Source: Druceiella hillmani
Lineage: Eukaryota; Arthropoda; Insecta; Lepidoptera; Hepialidae
Direction: 5' to 3'
DNA length: 64,000 nt
Assembly (NCBI GenBank): GCA_039881145.1
Contig: JAYKKI010000006.1
Location: 9,122,501 to 9,186,500, forward strand
Position numbers and translations under genes: made by a program. The stretch's first letter is position 1. Each line of letters opens with the position of its first letter. The notes beneath the pieces were generated by a model. The model saw only the letters and a program-made list of their open reading frames with translations, did no database searches and was not told where the DNA came from. Below are positions 53,078 through 64,000 of the stretch, piece by piece.

Positions 53078-54198
53078 ATGGACAAATTATAGTTCGAATT
53101 CGTAGGCAAGGCCAGTGAAGATGTGAAAACAAGTATTATTTGTATAACAACAATTACCGATTTAGACGGCAATACCTTTGTGTTCCCGGATAAATTACAA
53201 CCTGTAAAACTACACGATGCAATAATAAAAACACAAATCTTTCAAAAAATCAAAGCTACTTTACAAAAACGGCATGACAAGCGACAGGTATGGATATCCA
53301 TGAGCCCAGAAACAAAGGGCGGTTTATTGTGATGAAGATGGAAATAAACAGTTCATGAGATACCTTTTAGAGGAAAAAGAAACACCGAAAACTTCTACAG
53401 TAGGAATCTCTGAAGAATATGTAATAAAAATCATGGAAAGCTTCGCCGGAATGAAGAATGAATCATCAAAACCTTTTAATGTGGGAAAAATGGCAGAAAA
53501 ATTTGTTATACAAAAATTTAGTAGTAAGATTACCAATGTGTCCCAGTGGATGACAATCTTTGAAGCGGAATGTGCACGTTTAGGCATAGAGGAGGATATC
53601 AAAAAAATTGAAATTTTTAGGTTATTTTTAGAAGATTCCTGTAAAGACTGGTATAGTTCTATGCTGATTAAATACACAATAAATTCAGAATGGGCTATGT
53701 GGAAACAAAACTTTAATGAGATATATGCAGATAAGAGTTGGTCACCGATCAGGTATGCAATGTTATTTAAATATAGACAGGGCTCATTACTGGAGTATGC
53801 ATTAAAAAAAGAGAAACTGCTATTAGAAATAAATAAGTCCATAGATAAACATACTCTAATTGATCTAATCGCCACCGGATTACCGAATTTCATTGCGGAT
53901 AAAATTGATAGAAATAGTTTAAAAGAAACTCAAGATTTATTTAATAATATAAGAAGTTTAGAGCACATGGTAAATAAAAAAAACATTTGATAAAAAGATA
54001 ATAGCTTCCGAAAGTAAAATTAAAGATAAAAATGTAAGGCCCATGGTTAGTCCGTGTAAAATTTGTGAAAAACAAAATAAAGGTACACGTTACCATCCCG
54101 AATCACAATGTTGGTTTAAGATAAAAAATAATGATAGAACAAAAAACGATCAGATAAGGAGTGTAAACAATTCAGAATTAGAGACTGAACTAAATTAA
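53078..54198 (+). pseudogene. Retrotransposon gag, broken
   Basis: Structural (capsid/nucleocapsid) gene of the LTR element. The start is taken at 53078, the first ATG after the LTR in the frame that leads into the long downstream coding stretch. A TAG follows as the fifth codon (53090-53092). The frame then runs to about 53325, where a single-base shift moves it to the frame of the 53355-53990 segment. That segment has a capsid-like helical region (for example MTIFEAECARLGIEEDIKK). A second shift occurs in an A-run at about 53978. The final segment contains CKIC...RYHPESQCW, a zinc knuckle with unusual spacing CX2CX9HX4C, and ends at TAA 54196-54198. Family membership is inferred from position and the knuckle; capsid sequences diverge fast. 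Confidence 0.8.
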
Positions 54199-54218
54199 AT
54201 TAACCAAAAAAACTGGTA

Positions 54219-57200
54219 GTGCCGCCATTAATTAAAATTAAATTACTAATAAATGACATTTTAGAAATATCAGGAATCTATGATTCAGGATCCAATGTGT
54301 CCTTAATAAATTCAAGGTTATTATATTTAAAAAAAATACCAACTCATTATAAAAAAGCAGGTTTGAAAACAATTAATGGCGTAAAAAAATCAATAGGAAT
54401 GGTAACTTTAAAACTAAAAATTTTTGAAATTGAAAAACATGTTGATATTTTTGTTATAGATGAAGAAAACTTCGACTATGATTTTCTAGTTGCATTAGAT
54501 TGTATACAAAAATTTAAATTAACTCAAAATGAGAATTTAGAAATCATGCAAAATATCCACAACAATAACAATAAGACAAAATACATAAAAAACAAAGAAA
54601 AACAGCCTATAATCACAAAACAAATTCCTGGCAGTACAGGTAGTGACATAGGGATAAATAAAAATGAAAAACAAGTTATTATTCACGAACATGAAATAAA
54701 CTTCAATGAAAATATAAGGGTCAATGATTTTGATATTACGATACATCATTTAGATCATAAAAAAAGATCTGATATTGATCAATTGATATGCAAATATAAT
54801 TCAATTTTCGCTAAAGATAAATATGATATAGGTACAGTAAAAGGTTACGAAGCACATATTGATCTGTTGATAGATAAGTACTGCAGTAAGAGACCATATA
54901 GGTGCTCTATTGAGGACATGAAAGAAATTGAACATCAAATATCGAAACTACTAGAAAATAATTTAATCGAGGAATCATATAGCCCTTTTGCGGCTCCGGT
55001 AACACTAGCATTTAAAAAAGAAGAAGGAAGGAGATCAAGGCTTTGCATAGATTTTCGAGAATTGAATAAGATTGTAGTTCCCCAATCGCAACCGTTTCCT
55101 CTAATCGAGGATTTAATGATAAAAACGAGGAAATGTAAATTTTTTTCAACACTTGATGTGAACTCGGCGTTTTGGTCCATACCTCTTAAGATTGAAGATA
55201 GGAAAAAAACTGCATTTGTTACCCAGAATGCACACTATTAGTGGACATGTTTACCTTTTGGCTTAAAAACTTCGCCCGCCATTTTTCAGAGAATCCTGAG
55301 TAGTATTATAAGAAAGCATAAATTGTCAGATTTTACTGTTAATTACATAGATGATATTTTAGTATTTTCAGAAACGTTTGAGAAACATATAGAACACTTA
55401 TGCTTCTTATTGGAAGCAATCTTAAAAGAAGGGTTTAAATTAAAATTCACGAAATGTAACTTTGCACAGGACTCGGTAAAATATCTAGGGCATATAATAA
55501 AAAACAACACGGTAACTCCGCTAAAGGATAATTTAATTGCCATAAAAGAATTTCCGATTCCAAAAACACAAAAAAACGTTCATCAATTTTTGGGAAAAAT
55601 AAATTTCTATGGAAAATATGTACCAAATATGTCAATAACGCTGGATCCACTACATAATTTATGAAGAAAAGGAGAAAAATTTGTCTGGTCCGATAAATGT
55701 CAAGAATCATTTGATACTATAAAAAAACTACTTTGCTCAAAACCAATCCTAGCAATCTTTGATACAGACTTACCAATCAATATTTATACAGATGCTAGCA
55801 TATAAGGCATAGCTGCAATCTTAAAACAAATTCAACCCAATGGTGATGAAAAACCTTGCGCATATTTTTTTAAAAAATTAAACAATTCCCAAAAACAGAT
55901 AAAAGCTATATATCTTGAGTGTCTGGCTATAAAAGAGGCGGTTAAATACTGGCAACATTGGCTTATAGGAAACACATTCACGGTTTTTTCAGATCACAAA
56001 CCCTTAGAAAAAATGAATATAAAAGCCAGAACGGATGAAGAACTGGGAGATCTTACGTTTTATTTGTCGCAATTCAATTTTAAAATAATATATTCTCCGG
56101 GAAAATATAATATAGAGGCAGATACCTTAAGCAGAAACCCAGTGTTAGAACCAGATGAAAATGAAGAAAGTAGTTTAAAAGTAGTTAATTTTATCAAAAT
56201 AGAAGATATACAACAAGATCAAAATAAAAACGAAGATATAAAAGAGAATATAAATAAACTTATTTATAAAAATAATATATATTATAAAAAGATTGGAAAA
56301 CATGAAAAGATTATACTAACTGAAGACTTTAGTAAACATGTTATAAAACAAGTTCATCACTACTATTGCCACATAGGAAAACAACAAGTAGAAAAAAAAA
56401 TAAAACCCTTTTATCAAGCTAAACATTATTAGACAACATAAAAAAAATATTGAAAACTGTGACGTTTGTATAAAAAATAAATCAAGAGGAGCATACAAGT
56501 TTGGACTAATGTCGCACTTAGGACCAGCCACACATCCGTTCGAAATAGTGTCTATAGATACCATAGGTGGATTTGGTGGTGCACGTTCAACAAAAACGAA
56601 TTTACATCTTCTAGTAGATCACTTCACTCGTTACGCCTACATTTTGACATCCAAAACTCAGAATGCAAACGACTTTATAAAACTAGTCCAAAGAGTAAGA
56701 GAGTTTTTTAGAAAAGGAAGGTATACCTATAGTGTTCACTGCAGTAAATGCACCATTTTCTAATGGATTGAACGAAAGATGAAACCAAACATTGGTCAAT
56801 AAAATTCGTTGTAAAATGAATGCACAAACAAATATAACGAAACCGAATATAATGTGACAGGGTTCTCCCCAAAATATTTACTGCAGGGAAAAAGTGTGGA
56901 CATTCTACCAAACGAACTGAAACAAAATAAATTTCAGAATCAACAATTAATACGAAACCGGAAGATTGCCTTAGAAAATAGTATAAAATCATATAATTAT
57001 AATAAAAAAAGACTTGATAAAAACAGAAAAAATTATGAATTTGAAGTAGGAGATTTAGTATATGTTGAAAACGGAAATCGGTTAAACCGAAAAAAACTAG
57101 ATGAATTGAAAATTGGTCCATACCAAATTATAGAGAAAATATCTAATTCTATTTACAAAGTAAACACGGGACACAATAAGGTACAGTCAAACCTTTTCCA

Positions 57201-57237
57201 CATAACAAAACTTGTTCCAGTGGTAGTAATACGTTAA
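54219..57237 (+). pseudogene. Retrotransposon pol polyprotein (PR-RT-RH-IN), broken
   Basis: Encodes the enzymes for replication of the LTR element. Protease: YDSGSNVSLI near 54280 (DSG rather than DTG). Reverse transcriptase: RLCIDFRELNKIV near 55040, FFSTLDVNSAFW near 55140, LPFGLKTSPAIFQ near 55255 and the catalytic YIDDILVF at about 55344-55367. RNase H: INIYTDASI near 55785 and SDHKPLEK near 55990. Integrase: HHX..CX2C zinc region about 56350-56475 (HHYYCHIG, CDVC), core with SIDTIGGFGG near 56550, then GLNER near 56767, and a GPY/F tail (KIGPYQIIEK) near 57110. Breaks: in-frame stops at 55239 (TAG), 55662 (TGA) and 55803 (TAA), a frameshift near 56420, and a deletion near 56695 that removes the region of the second catalytic Asp. 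All breaks are old enough to kill activity. Confidence 0.92.
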
Positions 57238-57255
57238 AATTTTGATAATTCCCTA

Positions 57256-57272
57256 TGGAGGGGGGGGGGAGA
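57256..57272 (+). promoter_or_regulatory. Polypurine tract of the LTR retrotransposon
   Basis: GGAGGGGGGGGGAGA immediately before the 3' LTR start TGTAAAC, the expected plus-strand primer site. The homopolymer of Gs is unusually long. Confidence 0.85.
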
Positions 57273-57626
57273 TGTAAACAAAGTGAGTGACACTTCATTC
57301 AGCATTAAGTTTGCATATGAGCTGTGCTAGCTGTCACTTGGACATGTCGCCATGCCACGATAGAAAAATAGGTTATGTTCTTAGAAACGATCAATGAATT
57401 ATAATATGATATAGTATAATATTTTAATACTTAATTGATACGAACTAGTGAAGCAATAGCTTTAAATGTTGTTTCACTTTTCAGGTGAGTTTGTGATTAA
57501 TTAACGTTATAAATTGTTTTGTAAAAGTGTAAACATTTGTTTATGTAATAAATCTCTTTTCAGAGCAACTCAATGCTATAATTTTACTGTTCACCATATT
57601 ATCAAAGGATAAGAATTAGAAACACA
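57273..57626 (+). repeat. 3' LTR
   Basis: Same length and ends as the 5' LTR. The roughly nine differences, mostly transitions, are clustered in the first 80 bases. It is followed directly by a TA microsatellite. Confidence 0.9.
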
Positions 57627-57628
57627 TT

Positions 57629-57632
57629 ATAT

Positions 57633-57684
<52 letters not shown>

Positions 57685-57721
57685 ATATATATATATATAT
57701 ATTTATACATACATATATATA
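57629..57721. repeat. TA microsatellite right of the retrotransposon
   Basis: (TA)n with AAT and TTA interruptions, the likely continuation of the TA tract at 52633-52685 split by the insertion. Confidence 0.9.
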
Positions 57722-58678
57722 CACGAAAATGAATAATTAAAACAGCGCGTCACTGCTCAGCTCAGTGTAACTAAATTTGAAAATAATTAATTCCTCACAA
57801 TAGCTACATTGTGTTATTCTATTAAGTGCATTTGAATGTATTTAAGTTTCGTCACACTATTTAGAAATACACAAGAGTAATTGGTGTCTTTTTATGTTTT
57901 TTTATCTTTGACTATGTCATTGTCCAGTAAACGGCCTTTGTACAGCAGTTTATAGTATTTGAATCTCAACGATTTCCGTCTGTCATTCTGTCCATCGTTT
58001 CTCGTTACGATTTAGATACGCAGGTGTTGACAAGGGATATTCATTAATATATTATTTTGTTCTTTTTTTTAATTTGGACTCATACTTTTTTATAAATGAT
58101 TTTGGGTTATTGTATTTCTGCCTCTTTTTAATCACTTTCTGCATACAAATTTATATTACCTATACAAATAGTAAGATTGATCATTTAACTGAATTTGCCT
58201 TCAGTCATGGTAAACTAGTTTGAACACCGTATCCAAAAACCATATAATATAGACTTTCAGTCACTTTCAGTCAGGTCGACTTCCAGTCATTATGAAATGT
58301 ACAGCCTTCAATAGAATGAAAAATATCACATCTTCCGTTACCTTGTCCTTAATATAACCACCCTCATAAACACATGTTACAAAAGAAAACCCCCGCTGCG
58401 TCTGTCTACCTACAAGTACGCGAATAGACTCAGTACTGATTTCCACTTAAGGAGAGATTGATTCAGGAGGAAGGATTTAATGTCCTTATTAATATTTTAT
58501 GAAAATATCTAAATGTCGATGAAATTGAAAACAAATACATTGATCGTAGAGCTGTTCTGGTGTACGCTGCTTAAATAGTTAGATTTATGTGCAGATAACG
58601 GGTGGAAATATTGTTCACTTCAAACACGTTAAAATCTTTGACTGTAATCTGTGTATATATAACATTAATATATTTTAG

Positions 58679-58730
<52 letters not shown>

Positions 58731-59400
58731 GAATTGTTTTAAATTATGAATATAAAACTTTGCTTTTATTATATTAATAATTCTTTTAAAAAGTTCCGTA
58801 ATATTTTAACCCATAAGCGGTCCGTCCGCGTATTTTATGGGAATAAAACCATAGCGTATCACTTTAAACTATTCCCAAAAGAGAAAAGAAAATGTCACTC
58901 GATTCAGTACTTTAGCCTGCATCTAGGCGCGTGTGCATCCATGCATGTTTAGTTACAATTTGACTATAAAATCTGTAGATTTTGGAGAACCCGGAGTACT
59001 GCACACATAATAATAAATTCGTAAAATGTATTCGATATTTGATAATTTCACCACAATTTGCTCAGATTTTGCACGTAAATTCTATTTCACTATGTATAAT
59101 GATCCTACAAGTGTAACAGGGAACATTTTAAAGTTATCAAGATAACAAATTTTATTTTTTTTCCAAACAATTTCCAGTACAATAGGTACACTTGTATCCA
59201 TTTAAATAATAGAGTGAATTCTTAGATCTACTTCTATTTACGTCTCTTTCACGACTATTTGGAAGGTATCAATGCCTGCATGCATGGAACAATTGCTTGA
59301 AACTTATCCATGATTTCGATACTAAATCAAATTTGCCGAGTGTGCGCTACTAGACTGAAAGTACTTTAAATTTCATTTGTTTGCCTGGTGGAATTATCTC
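57722..59400. other. Gene-free DNA
   Basis: No supported gene. It contains a TA microsatellite at 58679-58727 and a duplicated CTTTCAGTCA/CTTCCAGTCA word near 58255-58290. The frame at 58746-58952 has no motif. Confidence 0.45.
58679..58727. repeat. TA microsatellite
   Basis: Uninterrupted (TA)n of about 24 units. Confidence 0.95.
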
Positions 59401-59439
59401 GAGTGTAGTTGTGACAGACGAATAATATTACAATGAAAC

Positions 59440-59504
59440 GTAAGTACAATTATACTGTAACATTATGTCATGTATTATGGGTACTAATATATTTTTATTC
59501 CCAG
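59440..59504 (+). other. Candidate 65-bp 5'UTR intron
   Basis: It begins with a consensus donor GTAAGT and ends TTTTATTCCCAG, with TACTAATAT at about 59480 as a plausible branch site. Splicing joins ATGAAAC to TATCAGCATGAAG, which would create a five-codon upstream frame whose TGA overlaps the main ATG. Confidence 0.35.
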
Positions 59505-59511
59505 TATCAGC

Positions 59512-59670
59512 ATGAAGACATTGGTACTTTTCGGTTTAACAATTTTCATATTTATATATTCAACACCACTGGATACATTTTATTCTTTATTCAAATACAG
59601 CTGGGAAAGTTTTGGAAGACAGAATAACACTGAAATTTTCCTGAAGACACGAGGAATGAAAATTGAATAA
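59512..59670 (+). CDS. Candidate small secreted peptide, 52 codons
   Basis: The frame starts MKTLVLFGLTIFIFIYS, a textbook signal peptide (Lys, hydrophobic core, small residues at the cleavage site), followed by about 35 polar residues (TPLDTFYSLFKYSWESFG and a basic end KTRGMKIE). The mature part has no cysteine, one NxT glycosylation site (NNT) and no dibasic processing site, so it is not an obvious toxin or known neuropeptide. A short intron with good splice signals sits just upstream (59440-59504). An AATAAA overlaps the stop codon at 59666. No paralogue is visible in the window. It could alternatively be the first coding exon of a longer gene, or a chance frame in AT-rich DNA. Confidence 0.35.
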   Translation: MKTLVLFGLTIFIFIYSTPLDTFYSLFKYSWESFGRQNNTEIFLKTRGMKIE

Positions 59671-60437
59671 AAAAACACGAAAAGAATTGAACAAATATAT
59701 AAAGAAGTTAATTTCTCCAGAGAAGAAAATATTCTGTTAATGCCGAGTCAATATAATTCAATTTAGACATGAGCATAAATAGACTGTAACTCAAGCCGAG
59801 TAAGTTTCTAGTCCACAGATATTAAGCTTTTGTTAAGAATTTTTAGTGAGATTTTTCTGGATATCATTGAAAACTACCGCAGAAAATTTTCCTACCATTT
59901 CTCTCTGTCTTCAAAGCTACTTAATTCAAAATTAAAAAACCAACAATGTTACTAGAAATTTGTTGAAACACTGTAGCTATGATCATAAATTACAAACTTT
60001 ACGAGATATTAACGAAAATTTTACGCCTGCAGCACATGTACCAGGCAATATATTTACAGGATAAACAATTAAAAGTATTTGTAAATTGTTTAATAGAAAT
60101 ACTTTATATGTATCCTTAAGTATTTACGCATGAACCTTGTGTAATGAATCCTTACAGAGCGAGTTCTACTAGAACTCAATAGGTTTTTAGCATTCCGTTC
60201 TTTAGAAGGAATAAGTGAATCATTATAAGATCAGTCGCGTGTCAATCTATCGGCCACAGCCATTTTCAGAAACCAGTTGCGTAGGAACTTGAAATTTGAT
60301 ATAATAATAAAACATATTAATTCACATATATCTCAATAGCAAACATTAAAAAATTATAATTTGGAAATTTTAGGGGTGGATGGGCATGCTGACTCTCTAT
60401 AAATATTGTTTTGATTCCATATAAAGTGTGAGGTTCC

Positions 60438-60439
<2 letters not shown>

Positions 60440-60480
<41 letters not shown>
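60440..60480. repeat. TA microsatellite
   Basis: (TA)n of about 20 units. Confidence 0.9.
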
Positions 60481-60483
<3 letters not shown>

Positions 60484-62704
60484 TGAAAGTGACAATAATA
60501 CGGACCTCAATAATATTTTTCAAGACATTAGATAGTGTAACTTCAGAGATATATTGGAAAACTTGCTAAAAATATTTTAACCCCGCCCACCTATTTTCTA
60601 AACTATTCAACCTAAAATTGTAAAAAATAGAGTTTTTAAAGCCCACTTAAGGATTGTAGTATAATTTTGGCCAAAATCCTAGATATTATAAAGTTTAAAG
60701 TACACACCATATTATTACGCATGTAAAATATATGACAGCAATAATATTCTGTAAATCGTTTGATAGAAATTCTCTCTACGTCTAAGTATTTATGAGTGCC
60801 TAAATCGGAAATAAGGAACCGTTGTAGTGCAAGTCCTGATTATTCTTGACCGTTTTTCACGTATGTTGGACTTATATTTTTTGAAATTGTTGTAATTTTT
60901 GAAAATTAGTGTGGTTTAATTTCATGATTCCATTTTTGTGTACGAAATGCGGGATTGAGATTTTCTTTACATTCTGATAAAATAGTAATATGGATAAGTA
61001 AGAATATTTTAGTGTCAAAAAGTGAATATTCGAAGAGATACCGAGTTGACAATATTATTCGGCATACCGGAAATTTATTCAATTTGTCCAAACAAATTTC
61101 AAAAGAACGCGACGTTTGACCTTCGTTAAAAAAAACCGTCTCCGTTATCGCACAAGATACTGACTTATGAGGTCAGTGTCTCGATGTCAATATGTATAGT
61201 ATTTGTGTTGGTTAAAAGAAGAACGTCATGGCCACAAATTACTAATTCACGTGTGCTAATGAAGTGGCTATTAGTGGCGCATTAACAATGTGCCAGACGT
61301 ACGTTTGAAACACGTTGAAAACAATTTACCTGTAGCATTAGACTGTTGAAGTACGAGTTGGACTCAATCACTTACTATTATTTGTAAAAATAAACAAAAT
61401 TACTGCCGTACATACTGCCCTATTTCACGTGGTGTCATCTATTGTGTTTATAAGTTATTTCATACTTGGTGCTCGTGTTTTGACAAACAAACAGTACCTA
61501 AATCCCAAAATAGATTCCTTTTGTAAATTTGATGGCTGTATATTCCAACGTTTTTAATAGCCGTATATAAGAGTAATTTGTAAAAATAGTAGGGAATAGG
61601 AAGAGTTTAATTTTTAAAATATTTTTCCGAATTTGTATTACATTTAATGGACAAACGGTATTAGTGTTGCATCGCTAATTCACTTAAACATAAAAATTTG
61701 CTTTTTCTTTTAAATTCGGCATTTAAGTTATTTGTTTATCTATAAACTAGCACAAACTATGTATTTTTAAAGATTTTCCTCAGTCATGAATATATATCCA
61801 ATGCTTCAAAAGTTATAATTCCATTATCGGATGATAAACGCATGAACAAAGGAATATTCTGCGGGAAAGAGACTGAATGACGGATAAGAAAAAAACAAAG
61901 CATATGTAAATACAAAAATGAAGAAAAAAGTACTGATTAATTAGTTTTTATTCTTTGTAACAAATGTAAATGCTCTGGCTAATTGTCAATATTTACATTA
62001 AGTAAATTTTGACTATAAGTCTGAACATTTATGAAACCATTTAGAATACAAACAGGTAACTACTTACTTGTGCCTTTATAAGCAAATATATTTGACAGAG
62101 CGATGCACAGGTGCAATTAGTCCAGAGCGCGGCGGTCGTGACGAGATTAAGTTATTTTAAAGTGTAGCACCACAAATAAATTTATATTTAATGTACCCTT
62201 AAATACATAAGGTAGTGTGATGTGGTATTCGTTAGTGTCGTGTGTCAGAATGGGCGTAAATTTTGTATCTAAACACTTATAGACATTAGGCATTCAATCA
62301 ACGGATATGTATGTAAGAAAGAATATGCCCATTATTAGTACAGAGAAACCTGAAAAAAAGAGTAAATAATATTAATACTACATGCTGAACCTGAAAACAC
62401 TGGGTAGACAGTATTGAAACAAAAGATCAACATGGTTAAATCAACTAAGCAAAAAATGTTGAGGAATTATATAACACCACTCCAATGTTTCCGAAAAAAA
62501 AGGTTAATATTAAGACTAAAAAATGTTGACCAAAAATATCAATCCTTTATAGAAACACGTTCCAAATATATTCAGTTCCATGAAGAGAGGGATACGAATT
62601 TCAGTTTCAGAGAAAGTGGCTGTGATATCTAGACACATAAGTAATCTCAGCATGTTTTCATTTTTCTTTTGAGGTAGCACACTAAAAGTTTAAAGCTGTG
62701 TTTT

Positions 62705-62710
<6 letters not shown>

Positions 62711-62749
<39 letters not shown>

Positions 62750-62766
62750 TATATATACACACATAT

Positions 62767-62802
<36 letters not shown>
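62711..62802. repeat. Compound TA/CA microsatellite
   Basis: (TA)n, then ACACATATACATATATATAC units, then (TA)n. Confidence 0.9.
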
Positions 62803-62805
<3 letters not shown>

Positions 62806-64000
62806 ATACATAAGCTTAATTTTACAAACTGATTATAGAAAAATTATAAAAACAATAGTGAAAAAAATATGACAAATAAAACTATTTGATAAATTAATAA
62901 GATATATTTTGGGTACGTCGATTAATCTTTAGTGAATGGAATCAAATAATGATGATGCTTACTTTGAAAGCAACACACAAAAAGAATACAACGAGCCACA
63001 TTGAAATCACGAGTCGCAAGACTGGTTTCTGTATTATTGCTTTATGGTTTAAGGTCAGACGTCTTGTCGGAATAGTGTGGAGAGTACGCATCCATTTAAA
63101 AGCGAATATATTTGTTACTTGCATCGTAATGTAAGCCGCGAGTAGAACATTGAACAACGTAGAACGAATGTGAATAAACAAAGCGGTGTTGGGAGTGAAT
63201 AGTATTATTGAAGTGCCAAATTATTTTTTTAATTAGTAATATGATGGAATCGAATGCACAATTTTTTAAATATAATTTTTCGTGGAGCATTATAGAGTTT
63301 ACGTTGTAATTAATGTAAATTTTATCATGTCCCGTCATTTTTATCAATTTGATTTAAACAAGCGTACATTAATTGAAAAAAAAATTATTTCATTAAAACT
63401 CGGTCCTTAATTAAAGTGAAAGTGTTCAAAACGATAATAGTTCATATGTGCAAATGGAATGTTGAAATTTATTAAAATGATATCCATACGCATTCAGTGA
63501 AATATGTAAAGGATTTTTTTTCTCGCAAAAATATAATTTTTCCAATAAATGCAACTGGTCGAAAATGTATTCCGGGCGAAATGATTAAATCAAAAATATA
63601 GGAAAATCTAATTTACTTTTAACTCTTGATTGGTGAAATTACAATAAATTCATAGCTTATTTTTAATTTTAAAATTTTGAATTGGAACTTCAAACAATTT
63701 TATTTAAAATTTGCGCTTGCCGCCTAACGAATTTGATTGAAGCTGTTATAATTCAGATTAACCTTTGACCTATATTTTGAGGTATATCATTAATTACAGG
63801 AAAAAAAAATAAGAAATTTCATTAAAAAAAGTAGACTCATTTGTAACCAGGAACATTCGGTCAATTTAGACCAATATTCAAGTTAGTTTAGGTTATACCT
63901 AGATGCGTTATAACAGTAGGCATTTTCAAATTTGCTGTTTGGATTTGTAGATACATATTAAAGAGGAAAAAGTACATCATTTCACTTTAGCTTTTTCAAG

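Larger units (their letters stand above)
52686..57626 (+). mobile_element. Ty3/gypsy-type LTR retrotransposon, full-length but defective
   Basis: Organisation is 5' LTR (52686-53039), gag, pol (protease, reverse transcriptase, RNase H, integrase with GPY/F tail), purine tract, 3' LTR (57273-57626). The domain order PR-RT-RH-IN and the sequence type place it in Ty3/gypsy. No envelope frame follows pol. LTRs differ at about nine of 354 positions, so insertion is fairly recent, yet gag and pol contain nonsense codons, frameshifts and an internal deletion. It is now immobile unless helped in trans. Target-site duplication cannot be read because the element lies in TA repeats. Confidence 0.95.
59671..64000. 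other. Gene-free AT-rich DNA to the window end
   Basis: No supported gene. It contains TA microsatellites at 60440-60480 and 62711-62802 and scattered short frames without motifs. Confidence 0.45.

Noticed and set aside
61150..61175. Short inverted repeat AGATACTGAC / GTCAGTGTCT
   Set aside because: Only a 10-bp stem with a mismatch, within chance expectation for 64 kb.

Overview
The window looks like AT-rich nuclear DNA from an insect. The evidence is two complete, spliced insect-type gustatory (chemosensory 7TM) receptor genes that end in the TYhhhhhQF signature, GT-AG introns, AATAAA polyadenylation signals, long TA/CA microsatellites, and decayed Ty3/gypsy and non-LTR retrotransposons. 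The order cannot be settled from sequence alone. Nothing prokaryotic is visible: no operons, CRISPR arrays or rRNA.

Layout. (1) 1-13537 is a large inverted duplication. A left arm (1-3449, running off the window edge) and a right arm (10027-13537) are near-identical reverse complements, separated by a 6.6 kb spacer. The spacer carries a dead gypsy-type element on the minus strand (about 5040-7500) and a second LTR-like fragment in the opposite orientation that stops about 10 bp from the right arm. Each arm carries one receptor gene, head to head. The right copy (12380-15308, plus) is intact with four exons and 391 codons. The left copy (minus) is a pseudogene with three separate 4-nt deletions. 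(2) 15.4-24.6 kb is gene-poor and holds a decayed LINE 3' end (about 19.95-20.65 kb) next to a small inverted repeat. (3) 24625-29877 (minus) is a second intact four-exon receptor gene of 389 codons. Its exon lengths for exons 2, 3 and 4 are identical to those of the first gene. About 2.5 kb of its upstream DNA is homologous to the upstream DNA of the palindromic copies, so a gene plus its 5' flank was copied as one block. Two strong hairpins sit in its second intron. (4) 32.5-52.6 kb has no convincing gene. It holds several tandem-duplication families at 36-40 kb, an inverted-repeat-bounded element, a small minisatellite, hairpins and GC-richer islands. (5) 52686-57626 is a complete but defective Ty3/gypsy-type LTR retrotransposon sitting inside a TA microsatellite. 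Its LTRs differ at about nine positions in 354, and gag and pol are broken by stops, frameshifts and a deletion in the integrase core. (6) 57.7-64 kb is mostly AT-rich repeat DNA with one candidate small secreted-peptide gene (59512-59670) behind a 65-bp intron.

The functional content is therefore a small chemoreceptor family being duplicated, inverted and pseudogenised in a transposon-rich setting. I did not find a convincing new multi-gene system. The best leads are the receptor palindrome with its LTR-edged boundary, the intronic hairpins and the small secreted peptide.
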